A stretch of 64,000 bases of DNA from Streptacidiphilus sp041262165 (GCF_041262165.1 NZ_JBGCBY010000040.1:1-64000); one strand, 5' to 3'; positions 1 to 9,771 are shown, numbered from the stretch's first letter. The notes: generated from the letters alone by a model not told the origin. Program-made: numbers and translations.

Positions 1-300
1 TCAACATATCTGGCGTTGACTTTTGGCACGCTGTTGAGTTCTCAAGGAACGGACGCTTCCTTCAAGACCGTCTCACCGGTCTCTCCGGGCGCTTCGTTGT
101 TTTCTCAGCCTAGCAGATCCGTTTCGTCCGGGCGAACCGTCCGAATTTCATTTCTGCTCCCCGCCGAGGTGGGGTGTCGCTTGACGACCGGCGTTACGCT
201 ACCGCATTTCCCGGAAACCCGGAAATCGCGGCTACTTATTCGCACGCAAAAACGACCCGATCCGAATCCGACGCAAGCGTCGACTCGGATAGATCAATTA
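1..300 (-). promoter_or_regulatory. rRNA operon leader and promoter region; 16S gene lies beyond the left edge
   Basis: Read on the minus strand, positions 63 to 1 match the highly conserved leader of Streptomyces rRNA operons, including the core CCTTGAGAACTCAACAGCG, which precedes the 16S gene and takes part in antitermination and RNase III processing. Transcription runs leftward out of the window, so the 16S rRNA gene should start within a few hundred bases of the edge. Upstream on the same strand are -10-like hexamers TAGCGT (near 197-202) and TAGGCT (near 108-113). I could not pair either with a convincing -35, so exact promoters are not assigned. The identification rests on recalled leader similarity. 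Confidence 0.8.
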
Positions 301-432
301 AGGTGGCGGATAGGCTCTGCAACGTGGCGGTCACGTGAGGACCGGTGCGGCGAGGCGAAGCCCCGTGCGACGTACTGGTCCGAATCAGGCGACTCGGTCA
401 ACGTTAGACGGTCCTGGCGGCCAAGTCAAACA

Positions 433-469
433 TCGGGGGCGAAGATCCTTTTTGGATCCACGCCCCCGA
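433..469 (-). terminator. Terminator of tyrS
   Basis: The arms TCGGGGGCG (433-441) and CGCCCCCGA (461-469) are perfectly complementary, with an inner GATCC/GGATC pairing around a five-T loop. The hairpin sits 15 bases past the tyrS stop and separates tyrS from the rRNA promoter region downstream on the same strand. Confidence 0.8.
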
Positions 470-484
470 CGGTTGCGGTGCAGG

Positions 485-1753
485 TCAGCCCGCTGCGGCC
501 AGCTCGACGGCGGCGAGACTGCGCTTTCCACGGCGAAGCACGAGCCAGCGGCCATGGAGCAGGTCGGCGGCGGTCGGGACCGCCTCCTCATCCGTCACCT
601 TTGAGTTGTTGAGGTACGCGCCGCCCTCCTTGATTGCGCGGCGGGCGGCCGACTTGCTCTGTACCAGGCCGGTCGCGGCCAGCAGGTCCACCACCGTGAC
701 CAGGGACTGGACCTTCGCCTGGGGGAGTTCGGCGACGGCGGCGTCGAGAGTCCGCGCGTCCAGTTCGGTCAACTCGCCCTGCCCGAAGAGGGCCTTGGAC
801 GCGGCGACGGCACGGGACAGCTGCTCCTCGCCGTGAACCAGAGCGGTGAGCTCCTCGGCCAGGGCCCGCTGAGCCGCCCGGGCTGCCGGCTTCTCCTGGG
901 TCTGCTGCTCCAGCTCCTCGATCTCCGTGCGCGAGCGGAAGCTGAAGATACGAAGGAAGTTGGAGACATCCCGGTCGTCCGCGTTCAGCCAGAACTGGTA
1001 GAAGGCGTAGGGGCTGGTGAGCTCCGGATCGAGCCAGACGGTGCCGCTCTCGGTCTTGCCGAACTTGGTGCCGTCCGCCTTGACGATCAGCGGGGTGGCC
1101 AGCAGGTGGACGGACTTGCCCTCGGCCTTGCGGATGAGGTCGCTGCCCGCGGTGAGGTTGCCCCACTGGTCACTGCCACCGGTCTGCAGGGTGCAGCCGT
1201 AGCGGCGGTTCAACTCCAGGAAGTCCATGCCCTGCAGGATCTGGTAGCTGAACTCCGTGTAGCTGATGCCCTCGTCGGAGTTCAGCCGGCGCGCCACCGC
1301 CTCCTTCGCGATCATGTTGTTGACGCGGAAGTACTTGCCGATGTCGCGCAGCAGGCCGATCGCCGACATCCCGGACGTCCAGTCCAGGTTGTTGACCATG
1401 CGGGCCGCGTACGGTCCTTCGAAGTCGAGGTAGCGCTCGATCTGGCCACGCAGGATACCCACCCAGCCCGCAACGATCTCGGGCTCGTTGAGCACTCGCT
1501 CGGACGTCGGCTTCGGGTCTCCGATCAGCCCGGTCGCACCGCCCACCAGGCCCAGTGGCTTGTTGCCCGCGAGCTGGAGCCGCTTCATGGTGAGGATCTG
1601 CACCAGGCTGCCGAGGTGAAGGCTCACCGCGGTCGGGTCGAAGCCGCAATAGAACGTGACCGGACCGTCCGCGAATGCCTTGCGCAGTGCGTCCTCGTCG
1701 GTGGACAGGGCGATCAGCCCGCGCCACTTCAGCTCGTCGACGATGTCCGTCAC
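485..1753 (-). CDS. tyrS: Tyrosyl-tRNA synthetase
   Basis: Charges tRNA-Tyr with tyrosine in the cytoplasm. The 422-residue product has the bacterial TyrRS layout: a class I catalytic domain with the HIGH-type motif HLGS at residues 46-49, the tyrosine pocket stretch around FYCGFDP at 34-40, the KMSKS-type loop KFGKT near 230-234, and a C-terminal S4 RNA-binding domain from about residue 355. The start is GTG, preceded by TAAGGAG with about ten bases spacing. The stop is followed by a strong hairpin. It lies directly upstream of the rRNA leader on the same strand. Length and motifs are normal for the family. Confidence 0.97.
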   Translation of the reverse strand: MTDIVDELKWRGLIALSTDEDALRKAFADGPVTFYCGFDPTAVSLHLGSLVQILTMKRLQLAGNKPLGLVGGATGLIGDPKPTSERVLNEPEIVAGWVGILRGQIERYLDFEGPYAARMVNNLDWTSGMSAIGLLRDIGKYFRVNNMIAKEAVARRLNSDEGISYTEFSYQILQGMDFLELNRRYGCTLQTGGSDQWGNLTAGSDLIRKAEGKSVHLLATPLIVKADGTKFGKTESGTVWLDPELTSPYAFYQFWLNADDRDVSNFLRIFSFRSRTEIEELEQQTQEKPAARAAQRALAEELTALVHGEEQLSRAVAASKALFGQGELTELDARTLDAAVAELPQAKVQSLVTVVDLLAATGLVQSKSAARRAIKEGGAYLNNSKVTDEEAVPTAADLLHGRWLVLRRGKRSLAAVELAAAG

Positions 1754-1809
1754 GGTCTCGCTTCTCCTTAGGTCCGGTGCTGGCAGCCGTACGCACAGCC
1801 TGTCCGAGC

Positions 1810-2451
1810 CTACGCGCTTCGCGCGACCCGATTCTTCCGGGGAGCGTGCCTGCGATAGGGGCTGACGGTGGGGTCACCGGTGATCCAGAAGCGCCACGGG
1901 CTCTCTGCTCCCTGCGCCACACCGGTGCGCGGGCCCTGGGAGATCAGGGCGGGCGCGGGCGGCGTGCCGTTCAGGACGCGGAAGGGCGTGCCGGCGCTGC
2001 ACGCGTCGGCACCGTCGAGCGCGCGGTCGACGCCTAGGGCGAGGGTGAGCCTGGCCGGGCCCCGGGCGAGGTCGGCATCGCGTCGCGGGGTGCCGCGGCG
2101 GCTGCGGGCGAGGTCCTGGCCGGAGACAACCTCGCCTGCGCGCAGCAGCACTGCGGAGGCGGTCGGGCCTGGACCGGCCACCAGGTTCATGCAGAAGTGC
2201 ATCCCGTAAGTGAAGTAGACGTAGACATGCCCGGGTTCCCCGAACATCACCGCATTGCGCGGGGTGGGGCCGCGAAAGGCGTGCGAGGCGGGGTCGGCGC
2301 TGCCCGCGTATGCCTCGACCTCGGTGAGGCGCAGCTCGACCGTGCCTTCGGGGTGGTGGGCCACCAGGACGCGTCCGAGCAGGTCGGGAGCCACCTCGAC
2401 GGCGGGGCGGTCGAAGAAGTCGCGGGTGAGGGGGCTGCGGGCGGCGGGCAT
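1810..2451 (-). CDS. DNA-3-methyladenine glycosylase (AAG/MPG family)
   Basis: Base-excision repair glycosylase that removes alkylated purines. The 213-residue product has the AAG-family hallmarks: the conserved LLGRVLV near residue 24-30, the catalytic-glutamate motif LTEVEAYAG near 42-50, the YFTYGMHFCMN substrate-pocket block, and the C-terminal SPWRFWITGDP. It is transcribed toward tyrS with a 56-base gap, so the two may share a transcript. The ATG start has only a weak ribosome site, so an alternative start is possible, but the N-terminus fits the family (RDFFDRPAVEVAPDLLG). Confidence 0.93.
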   Translation of the reverse strand: MPAARSPLTRDFFDRPAVEVAPDLLGRVLVAHHPEGTVELRLTEVEAYAGSADPASHAFRGPTPRNAVMFGEPGHVYVYFTYGMHFCMNLVAGPGPTASAVLLRAGEVVSGQDLARSRRGTPRRDADLARGPARLTLALGVDRALDGADACSAGTPFRVLNGTPPAPALISQGPRTGVAQGAESPWRFWITGDPTVSPYRRHAPRKNRVARSA

Positions 2452-2561
2452 GGGGCCCGAGAGTAGTGGACGGAGAAACCCGTCGGGTCGGAACCTCCGG
2501 ATGCTCGGCCACGGATAGCCTGATGGGCGACAGACAGCGCTGAATGCAGGAGGTTGACGAA

Positions 2562-3095
2562 GTGTCGGATTCCAGGCGGCCCCTCCCCCACGATTTCCAC
2601 CCCCCGGTGCCGGAGTTCGAGGTGACCAGCGAGGACTTCAGCGCGGGCGGTGTGCTGCCGCTGGACCAGGTGTACGACGGCGGGAACCTCTCGCCGCAGC
2701 TGCGCTGGGCCGGCGCACCCGCGGAGACCAGGAGCTTCGCGGTCACCTGCTTCGACCCGGACGCGCCGACCGGCAGCGGATTCTGGCACTGGTCGGTGTT
2801 CGACATCCCCGCCGACGTGACCGAGCTGCCCAGGGGCGCGGGCAGCGGGGACTTCAAGGGCCTGCCTGCCGGTGCCGTGCACGTGCGCAACGACTACGGC
2901 ACCAGGGACTTCGGCGGTGCCGCGCCGCCGCCCGGGGACGGCCCGCACCGGTACGTGTTCACCGTGTACGCCGTGGATCAGGAGCGGCTCGGTCCCGACG
3001 CGGACACCTCGCCGGCGGCGGTGGGCTTCAACCTGCGCTTCCACACGCTGGCGCGGGCGCAGGTCATCGCCACGTACGAGGCGCCGCAGGCGTAG
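2562..3095 (+). CDS. YbhB/YbcL-family PEBP-like (Raf kinase inhibitor-like) protein
   Basis: A 177-residue member of the phosphatidylethanolamine-binding protein superfamily, bacterial YbhB/YbcL branch. Visible signatures are LSPQLRWAGAPAETRSFAV, the DPDAPTGSGFWHW ligand-site motif, and YGGxG-like DYGTRDFGGAAPPPGDGPHRY near the middle. An upstream ATG at 2544 is in frame, but AGGAGG at 2548-2553 lies downstream of it and is ideally spaced (8 bases) for GTG at 2562, so I place the start there. The ligand and role in actinobacteria are not established. It is divergent from the glycosylase gene. Confidence 0.93.
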   Translation: MSDSRRPLPHDFHPPVPEFEVTSEDFSAGGVLPLDQVYDGGNLSPQLRWAGAPAETRSFAVTCFDPDAPTGSGFWHWSVFDIPADVTELPRGAGSGDFKGLPAGAVHVRNDYGTRDFGGAAPPPGDGPHRYVFTVYAVDQERLGPDADTSPAAVGFNLRFHTLARAQVIATYEAPQA

Positions 3096-3275
3096 GACGG
3101 CCGGAGAACAGCACGACGGCCGGAGAACAACACAAGGACAGCGGCCGGCGAGCCGGAAATTGCGTTGTTCCGGGGCCGGTGCCGCCCTCACAGTGGTCAC
3201 GCGGACTCCAGGGGTTTCACCCCTGGGGCCCGCAGCACCGCCGTCGGGGCGGACCGATTCCTGGAGGTGGCCGAA

Positions 3276-3776
3276 ATGCGCAACACACTGGTGCTCAACG
3301 CGAGCTACGAGCCGCTGTCGACGGTGTCACTGCAGCGCGCGGTGGTGCTGGTACTCCAGGACAAGGCCGTCGTCGAGCACGCGCATCCGCTGCGCCTGGT
3401 GCGTGCCGCGTCGGTGGAGCTGCCGCTGCCGAGGGTGGTACGGCTGCGGCGATACGTGCGCGTGCCGTTCCGACAACGGGCGCCGTGGTCGCGGCGCGGG
3501 GTACTGGTGCGTGACGGCTTCCGCTGCGCCTACTGCGGGCGGAAGGCGACGACTGTCGATCACGTGCAGCCGCGCTCGCGCGGTGGCGGGGACACCTGGC
3601 TGAACACGGTCGCCGCCTGTGCGGCGGACAACCACCGCAAGGCCGATCGGACCCCGGAGCAGGCGGGCATGGCGCTGCTGATCACTCCGTTCGAGCCGAC
3701 ACCCGAGGCTTCGCTGATGCTGGCGCTCGGTGCGCACCGGGACGAATTGCCGGAGTGGCTGCCGCTGCCGGCCTGA
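3276..3776 (+). CDS. HNH endonuclease family protein
   Basis: A 166-residue HNH-fold protein starting MRNTLVLNASYEPL, a form widespread in actinobacteria. The nuclease core is in the second half: CAYCGRKATTVDHVQPRSRG, then a CAADNHRKAD block supplying the remaining histidine and second zinc ligand region. The open frame extends upstream to 3165, but GGAGG at 3263-3267 is spaced eight bases from ATG 3276, which also matches the usual N-terminus. A long bidirectional hairpin follows. It is an isolated housekeeping-type gene, not obviously part of a restriction or phage module. The biological substrate is unknown. Confidence 0.92.
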   Translation: MRNTLVLNASYEPLSTVSLQRAVVLVLQDKAVVEHAHPLRLVRAASVELPLPRVVRLRRYVRVPFRQRAPWSRRGVLVRDGFRCAYCGRKATTVDHVQPRSRGGGDTWLNTVAACAADNHRKADRTPEQAGMALLITPFEPTPEASLMLALGAHRDELPEWLPLPA

Positions 3777-3812
3777 GGTTCACCCGATGATTCAGATGGT
3801 TCACCTGAAGCT

Positions 3813-3847
3813 GTCGTCGGCCCGGCGCGGGGGTCCGGGCCGACGAC
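3813..3847. terminator. Bidirectional terminator
   Basis: Perfect 12-bp inverted repeat, GTCGTCGGCCCG at 3813-3824 and its complement at 3836-3847, with an 11-base loop. It lies between the convergent HNH gene (plus) and the propeller membrane protein (minus). Confidence 0.75.
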
Positions 3848-3894
3848 GTACGCGAGCCGTCCCAGCGGACGCAGCAGCCGCAGGCTCTCCAGCG

Positions 3895-5958
3895 TCAGCC
3901 TGTGGCGCTGAACAGGGTCGCCGACGTGTTGTACGTGCTGGTGAACTCCGGCAGCACGGCGACCACGTTGCTCTGGTAGAGCACACGTCCTGAGGTCAGC
4001 AGCGAGCCGGTCCCCTGCGGGAAGTTGCCGCCGACGGACTCGTTGCCGGTGGCAAGGTCGTAGTGGCCGAGCCTGGCCGGCTGGCCGAGGCGCTCCTCGG
4101 TGGCGACCACCGCCGCCGTGCCGTCGATGCCGACCAGGGCGGAGCGGCCCTTCTCCTTGGGTGTGGCCTGCCACAGCTGGTGGCCGTCGACGAGATTGAA
4201 GGCGGTCAGCACGCCGGCGGTGCTGCTGCTTCCGTTCACCGGGTTGAGCTCGGCGACCACGGTGCCGCCCTGGAAGAAGAGGGCCGGGACCGGGTCGAAG
4301 CTGCCGTGGGTCGAGTCGAGCTGGCCCGCGGTCTGCGAGACGAAGATGCTGGCCTGGGTGTCGCCCTTGTCGCTGAAGGACATGATGCTGTCCTTGGTCG
4401 GGTCGGTCATGTGCACCGAGACCACGGCGGGGCTGGCGGAAAGGACGGTGTAGGAGGCCGCGTTCTGCGGGAGGCCGCGCCACCAGGCGAGCTTGCCGGT
4501 GGCCACGTCGAGGGAGATCGCCTGCTGCTTGGGGCTGGTGTCGGCGCAGGTGCTCTGCACCAGCAGGGTGCTTCCGGTGCCGTTGCCGGCGAGGGCGCAG
4601 AACTTGCCGGGGCCGCCGTAGGTCCAGCTCTGCTTTCCGCTGGCGATGTCGTAGCCGACGGCCGCGGAGTCGCCGACGGCGACGGCGCGGCTGTCATTGA
4701 CCATCACCGAGGCGCCGAAGGAGGTGCTCGCGGTGGCGATCTTGGCGGTCCACTTCTGCTGCCCGGTGGCCGTGTCCACGGTGACGAGCTGCGTGCAGGC
4801 CTGGCCGGAGCCGGCCTTCGCCTGGAACAGGACCGCACCGACACCCGTGGTGTTGACGGTGGGTGACATCGCGCAGGGGACGGCGCCGGCGGCGGGCGGG
4901 ATGACGCTCCAGAGCTTGTGGCCGTCCGTGGGGTCGTAGGCGGTGACAGCCATGCCGTCGCCGCGGACGACGGCCTTGGGCAGTATCCAGGAGCCGACCA
5001 GCCCGTCGCTGGTGCCGGACGCGGTCACCGCCGCAGGGGCGGCCCAGGTCTTGGTGTGACCGCTGCCGAGGTTGGCCTGCGCGGGCGCGCCGGCGGCGGG
5101 CTTCTTCACGGTGCTGCCGCCGCTCCCGGCGACCGCGACTCCGGCCACCGCGACGACGGCCAGAGCGGCAGCGCCGATGGCGGCGCGGATCAGGAAGGTC
5201 CGGCGGTCCGTGCCCGGAGCCCGGCCAGTCGCGGCCGCGACGAGGCGGGGCAGCAGCGGACCGTCGGGGACGTGCGGGGACTGCTGCTGGTCAGGGCCGC
5301 CCCGGCCCCTGCGGGAGCGGGCCTGGCTGCCGGCCGCGTCGGAGTCGGCGGGTGGCGGCGCGGCGGCGGCGACGGCCTCCGTCTGGTCTGCCTGCTCGGC
5401 CTGCTCGGCGGGCGGCTCAGCGAAGGGCTCAGGCGCGGCGGGAGCGTACGGGTCGGCCTGGTAGCCCTGCGAGCCGTACACGTCCTGCTGGTACATCGGC
5501 GCGGACGACCACTGGGCAGTGGCCTCGACGGTCTGGGCCGGGCCCGAGTAGTAGCCGGGCTCACCGTACGAGCCGGCGGGGTAGGACTGGTCCGGATACG
5601 GCTGCCCGCTGTAGGACTGCTGCTGGCCGGGGTACGGCTGCTGCGGATAGGACTCCTGCGGATACGACTGCTGGGGGTAGGACTGGTCCGGATACGGCTG
5701 CTCCGCGTACGACGGCTGGTCGGAGTAGGCGGCGGGGTACGCGGGGTATCCGGGCTGGCCGTAGGCGTCCTGGCCGTACCCGGCCTGCTCGTAGGCAGGC
5801 CGACCGTAGGCGTCCTGGCCCTGCGCGGGCTGGGCGGTCTGGGCGTAGCCCTCCGCCTGCTGGCCCTCGGGCTGCCAGTACTGCCCGTAGTCGTACGCCT
5901 GAGGCTCCTGCTGTCTGTCGGCGTGCTGTCCGTCGGCGCCGGATGGGTCGCGTTCCAT
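3895..5958 (-). CDS. Single-pass membrane protein with disordered Tyr/Pro/Gln tail and PQQ-like beta-propeller
   Basis: The roughly 687-residue product has three parts. The N-terminal 225 residues are low complexity, rich in Tyr, Pro, Gln and Gly with repeated SYPQQ/PYPDQ-type units. A basic stretch and transmembrane helix follow (RTFLIRAAIGAAALAVVAVA, near 255-285). The remaining 400 residues carry repeated propeller-blade signatures such as DPTDGHKLW, DTATGQQKW, DIASGKQSW, DVATGKLAW and NLVDGHQLW. The topology suggests a cytoplasmic disordered tail and an extracytoplasmic PQQ-like propeller, possibly an assembly or sensing scaffold. ATG 5958 has GGGAG upstream. A GTG at 5982 would add 8 residues but lacks a ribosome site. 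Confidence 0.88.
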   Translation of the reverse strand: MERDPSGADGQHADRQQEPQAYDYGQYWQPEGQQAEGYAQTAQPAQGQDAYGRPAYEQAGYGQDAYGQPGYPAYPAAYSDQPSYAEQPYPDQSYPQQSYPQESYPQQPYPGQQQSYSGQPYPDQSYPAGSYGEPGYYSGPAQTVEATAQWSSAPMYQQDVYGSQGYQADPYAPAAPEPFAEPPAEQAEQADQTEAVAAAAPPPADSDAAGSQARSRRGRGGPDQQQSPHVPDGPLLPRLVAAATGRAPGTDRRTFLIRAAIGAAALAVVAVAGVAVAGSGGSTVKKPAAGAPAQANLGSGHTKTWAAPAAVTASGTSDGLVGSWILPKAVVRGDGMAVTAYDPTDGHKLWSVIPPAAGAVPCAMSPTVNTTGVGAVLFQAKAGSGQACTQLVTVDTATGQQKWTAKIATASTSFGASVMVNDSRAVAVGDSAAVGYDIASGKQSWTYGGPGKFCALAGNGTGSTLLVQSTCADTSPKQQAISLDVATGKLAWWRGLPQNAASYTVLSASPAVVSVHMTDPTKDSIMSFSDKGDTQASIFVSQTAGQLDSTHGSFDPVPALFFQGGTVVAELNPVNGSSSTAGVLTAFNLVDGHQLWQATPKEKGRSALVGIDGTAAVVATEERLGQPARLGHYDLATGNESVGGNFPQGTGSLLTSGRVLYQSNVVAVLPEFTSTYNTSATLFSATG

Positions 5959-6037
5959 GGGTCCGTAAGCTCCCGCCTTCACGATGCGTCCGTCAGCATC
6001 TCATGCGGAGCTTGGGAAGCCTCTGAGAGTCCCCGTG

Positions 6038-6073
6038 TCCAGGGGCGCCCCGGGGTTCGCGGGCGCCCCTGGA
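6038..6073 (-). terminator. Terminator of the pterin dehydratase gene
   Basis: Perfect 13-bp inverted repeat (TCCAGGGGCGCCC at 6038-6050, complement at 6061-6073) with a ten-base loop. It begins two bases after the stop of the minus-strand dehydratase gene. Confidence 0.75.
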
Positions 6074-6074
6074 G

Positions 6075-6380
6075 TCATCGGGTGCCGGTGCCGACCGTGT
6101 CGACCGCAGCGTCGATCGCGGCGGCCAGACGGAGGTCCAGCGCGGTGATGCCACCGGCGTCGTGAGTGCTCAGGGCGAAGTGGAGGGTGCGCCAGCGGAT
6201 GTCGATGTCGGGGTGGTGGTTCATCGCCTCGGCGCTCTCGGCGACGGCGACGACCATGCGGATGGCGGCCGGGAAGTCCGGGGCCTGGAGGGTTCGGAGC
6301 AGGGCGTCGCCCTCTCGGTGCCAGGCGGGGACCGCTTTCAGCCCTTCGGCGATCTGCTCGTCGGTGAGTCGTTCGCTCAT
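6075..6380 (-). CDS. 4a-hydroxytetrahydrobiopterin dehydratase (PCD/DCoH family)
   Basis: A 101-residue pterin-4a-carbinolamine dehydratase, which dehydrates 4a-hydroxytetrahydropterin for cofactor recycling. The family active-site block AEAMNHHPDIDIRW is intact, giving the paired histidines, and is followed by the typical HFALSTHDAGGIT strand and a C-terminal helix. GGGAG lies seven bases before the ATG. No phenylalanine hydroxylase gene is next to it, so the physiological pterin is not evident. A strong terminator hairpin starts immediately downstream. Confidence 0.93.
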   Translation of the reverse strand: MSERLTDEQIAEGLKAVPAWHREGDALLRTLQAPDFPAAIRMVVAVAESAEAMNHHPDIDIRWRTLHFALSTHDAGGITALDLRLAAAIDAAVDTVGTGTR

Positions 6381-6446
6381 GAGGTCACTCCCGGGGTACA
6401 GAGGGACTGGCGGGATACCTTCAACCGTACCGACAGGGAAGGGACT

Positions 6447-7205
6447 TCAGCCGATCAGGAGTTTGGTCATCGCGGTGAGGCCGACTGCGACGATGAGGAC
6501 ACGCAGTGCAGTCGGGGGCAGGCGGCGGCCCACCCGCGAGCCGACCTGGCCGCCGATGACGGAGCCTGCGGCGATCAGCAGCGCCGCGGTCCAGTCGATA
6601 GTGGCGGCGAAGATGAAGAAGATCGCCGCCACGCCGTTCACGATGAGGGCCAGGACGTTCTTGGTGGCGTTGATGCGCTGCAGGCCGTCGTCGAGCAGTA
6701 GGCCCATCAGTCCGAGCAGCAGCACACCCTGGGCCGCACCGAAGTAGCCGCCGTAGACGCCTGTGCCGAAGACGCCGAGGAGCAGGGCGATGCCGCCCTC
6801 GGCGCGGGTGGGGCCCTTCCCTCGCACGGCCAGGTACCTGGACAGCCGGGGCTGCACGACGACCAGCAGCAGGGCGATGCCGATGAGGATCGGGACGATC
6901 GCCTGGAACGCGGCGGCGGGCAGGAGCAGCAGCAGAATCGCGCCGAGCAGGCCGCCCAGCAGCGAGGCGCTGCCCAGGCGCAGCAGCCGGGGGCGCTGTC
7001 CCTTGAGTTCCTCGCGGTAGCCGAGGGCTCCGCTGACGGATCCCGGGACGAGTCCGAGGGTGTTGGAGACGTTGGCGGTGATCGGCGGGAGTCCCACGGC
7101 CAGCAGGACCGGGAAGGTGATCAGGGTGCCCGAGCCGACGATGGTATTGATGGTGCCCGCACCGATTCCGGCGACGAAGACGCCGATGGCCTCCCACGGT
7201 GACAT
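6447..7205 (-). CDS. TauE/SafE-family membrane transporter
   Basis: A 252-residue polytopic membrane protein of the TauE/SafE (sulfite/organosulfonate exporter) family. It has the internal-repeat pattern typical of the family: an N-terminal block GAGTINTIVGSGTLITFPVLLAVGL split by turns, NVSNTLGLVPGSVSGALGYR, and a second half with GVYGGYFGAAQGVLLLGL and NATKNVLALIVN. About eight hydrophobic segments are visible. GAAGGGG sits seven bases before the ATG. Family members export small sulfur-containing anions, but the substrate here is not inferable. Confidence 0.9.
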   Translation of the reverse strand: MSPWEAIGVFVAGIGAGTINTIVGSGTLITFPVLLAVGLPPITANVSNTLGLVPGSVSGALGYREELKGQRPRLLRLGSASLLGGLLGAILLLLLPAAAFQAIVPILIGIALLLVVVQPRLSRYLAVRGKGPTRAEGGIALLLGVFGTGVYGGYFGAAQGVLLLGLMGLLLDDGLQRINATKNVLALIVNGVAAIFFIFAATIDWTAALLIAAGSVIGGQVGSRVGRRLPPTALRVLIVAVGLTAMTKLLIG

Positions 7206-7322
7206 GGCTGCGCCCCTTCGCTTCTGGTACCTGTGCAGGCTCGATCATGCACGATACGTGGGCGAAGGGGCGCGGCGTTCTACGATGCGGGACTACTGCG
7301 CGAGCACTGCGGGTCTACGGGA

Positions 7323-8291
7323 CTACTCCGGGTCGATGGAGGGGTACTCGCGGCGCTTCTCCATGCTGGGCTGGGCCGCTGCGCCGCCGTTGGTGTCGGC
7401 GGGGCGGGGGGCGTCCTTGGGAGCGAGGCCGGTGAAGGCCCCGCCGAGGCCCTTGAGCGCGTCGCCGATCTCGCTCGGGATGATCCAGAGCTTGTTGGCG
7501 TCGCCCTTGGCGATCTCCGGCAGGGTCTGCAGGTACTGGTAGGCCAGCAGCTTCTGGTCGGCGTCGCCCTCGTGGATGGCCTCGAAGACGGTGCGGATGG
7601 CTGCCGCCTCACCGTCCGCGCGGAGCACGGCGGCCTGGGCCTGGCCTTCGGCGCGGAGCACCTCGGCCTGCTTCTGGCCCTCGGCGGTGAGGATCGACGC
7701 CTGCCTCGCACCCTCGGCGGTGAGGATCGCGGCGCGCTTGTCACGGTCGGCGCGCATCTGCTTCTCCATCGAGTCCTGGATGGAGGTCGGCGGCTCGATG
7801 GCCTTGAGCTCGACGCGGTTGACGCGGATGCCCCACTTGCCGGTGGCCTCGTCCAGGACGCCGCGCAGGCCGGCGTTGATGGTCTCGCGGGAGGTGAGGG
7901 TGGACTCCAGGTCCATGCTGCCGATGATGTTGCGGAGCGTGGTGACGGTCAGCTGCTCGATCGCCTGGATGTAGCTGGCGACCTCGTAGGTCGCGGCGCG
8001 GGCGTCGGTGACCTGGTAGTAGATGACGGTGTCGATGTTCACCACCAGGTTGTCCTGGGTGATCACCGGCTGCGGCGGGAAGGGCACGACCTGCTCGCGC
8101 AGGTCGATGCGGTTGCGGATGGTGTCGATGAACGGCACCACGATGTTGAGGCCCGCGTTGAGGGTGCGGGTGTAGCGGCCGAACCGCTCCACGATCGCCG
8201 CGCTCGCCTGCGGGATCACCTGGATCGTCTTGATCAGTGCGATGAACGCAAGCACGACCAGAATGATCAGGACGATGATCACGGGTTGCAC
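7323..8291 (-). CDS. SPFH/Band 7 (slipin, stomatin-like) membrane protein
   Basis: A 322-residue stomatin-like protein. An N-terminal membrane anchor (residues 2-21) is followed by the SPFH core (IPQASAAIVERFGRYTRTLNAG, VTDARAATYEVASYIQAIEQL) and a long Ala/Glu/Gln-rich helix (RQASILTAEGQKQAEVLRAEG repeats, about 185-240) that forms coiled-coil oligomers in this family. It lies 77 bases downstream of an NfeD-type gene on the same strand, the conserved SPFH-NfeD partnership linked to membrane microdomains and membrane-protein quality control. The C-terminal 40 residues are disordered and Pro/Ala rich. Confidence 0.93.
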   Translation of the reverse strand: MQPVIIVLIILVVLAFIALIKTIQVIPQASAAIVERFGRYTRTLNAGLNIVVPFIDTIRNRIDLREQVVPFPPQPVITQDNLVVNIDTVIYYQVTDARAATYEVASYIQAIEQLTVTTLRNIIGSMDLESTLTSRETINAGLRGVLDEATGKWGIRVNRVELKAIEPPTSIQDSMEKQMRADRDKRAAILTAEGARQASILTAEGQKQAEVLRAEGQAQAAVLRADGEAAAIRTVFEAIHEGDADQKLLAYQYLQTLPEIAKGDANKLWIIPSEIGDALKGLGGAFTGLAPKDAPRPADTNGGAAAQPSMEKRREYPSIDPE

Positions 8292-8368
8292 ATGGACTCC
8301 CTCGTTGCGTTCCTCGACCGCGTTCCGGGGCGGGGCGGCCAGTTGTGCCTGCTGTGGAGCTGGTCAGG

Positions 8369-8782
8369 TCAGAGCACGAGCGCGGTGGCGCCGTCGATCT
8401 GGGCGACGTTGACCTGCTCGCCCGGTTCGTAGACCCGTCCTGGTTCGAGGGAACGAGCGGACCAGACCTCCCCCTGGAGCTTGATCCGGCCACCGTGCTC
8501 GTCGACTTGCTCGAGTACCAGCGCCGAGGCGCCGGTCAGCGCGTCGATGCCCATGCGGATCCGCGGTCCCTGCCGCAGGTGACGCATGGCGATGGGGCGC
8601 ACGAAGAGGATCAGCGCGACCGAGACCGCGAGGAAGACGGTGAACTGGGCCACCGCGCCTCCGCCGAGGACGTCGGTGAGAGCCGCCGCTCCCGCTCCGA
8701 CCGCGAACATGCCGAACTCCGGCATGGCCGTGATCACCAGCGGCACGCCGAGGGCAGCCGCGACGATCAACCACCACATCCA
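8369..8782 (-). CDS. NfeD-family membrane protein
   Basis: A 137-residue short NfeD protein (NfeD1b type): several hydrophobic helices in the first 75 residues, then a C-terminal OB-fold beta domain with the typical GIDALTGASALVLEQVDEHG and GEVWSARSLEPG segments. The open frame extends further upstream, but the ATG at 8782 starts directly before the first helix (MWWLIVAAALG) and has GGAG six bases upstream. An in-frame GTG at 8791 is an alternative. It is the upstream partner of the SPFH gene on the same strand, and the two are expected to act together in membrane organisation. Confidence 0.87.
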   Translation of the reverse strand, partial: WMWWLIVAAALGVPLVITAMPEFGMFAVGAGAAALTDVLGGGAVAQFTVFLAVSVALILFVRPIAMRHLRQGPRIRMGIDALTGASALVLEQVDEHGGRIKLQGEVWSARSLEPGRVYEPGEQVNVAQIDGATALVL

Positions 8783-8885
8783 GTTCTCCACGCCTCCATG
8801 GTAGGCGCGCGGGGGGTTGCGGGAGAGGGGTTTGCGCAGGTAGTCCGGATGTTGACGGGTCGACAGCAGCGTGCGACGGTCGGTC

Positions 8886-9677
<792 letters not shown>

Positions 9678-9771
9678 GCGTACGCCTTCCCCAATGCAGA
9701 GTGCAGATTGTGTCTACGTCGAGGGAAAACCTACGCCACCGAGGTGTACGACTTCTTCGTAGGCTTGCCCC

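Noticed and set aside
108..202. Precise rRNA promoters from the TAGGCT and TAGCGT hexamers
   Set aside because: No convincing -35 element at the right distance could be found, so only the leader region is annotated.
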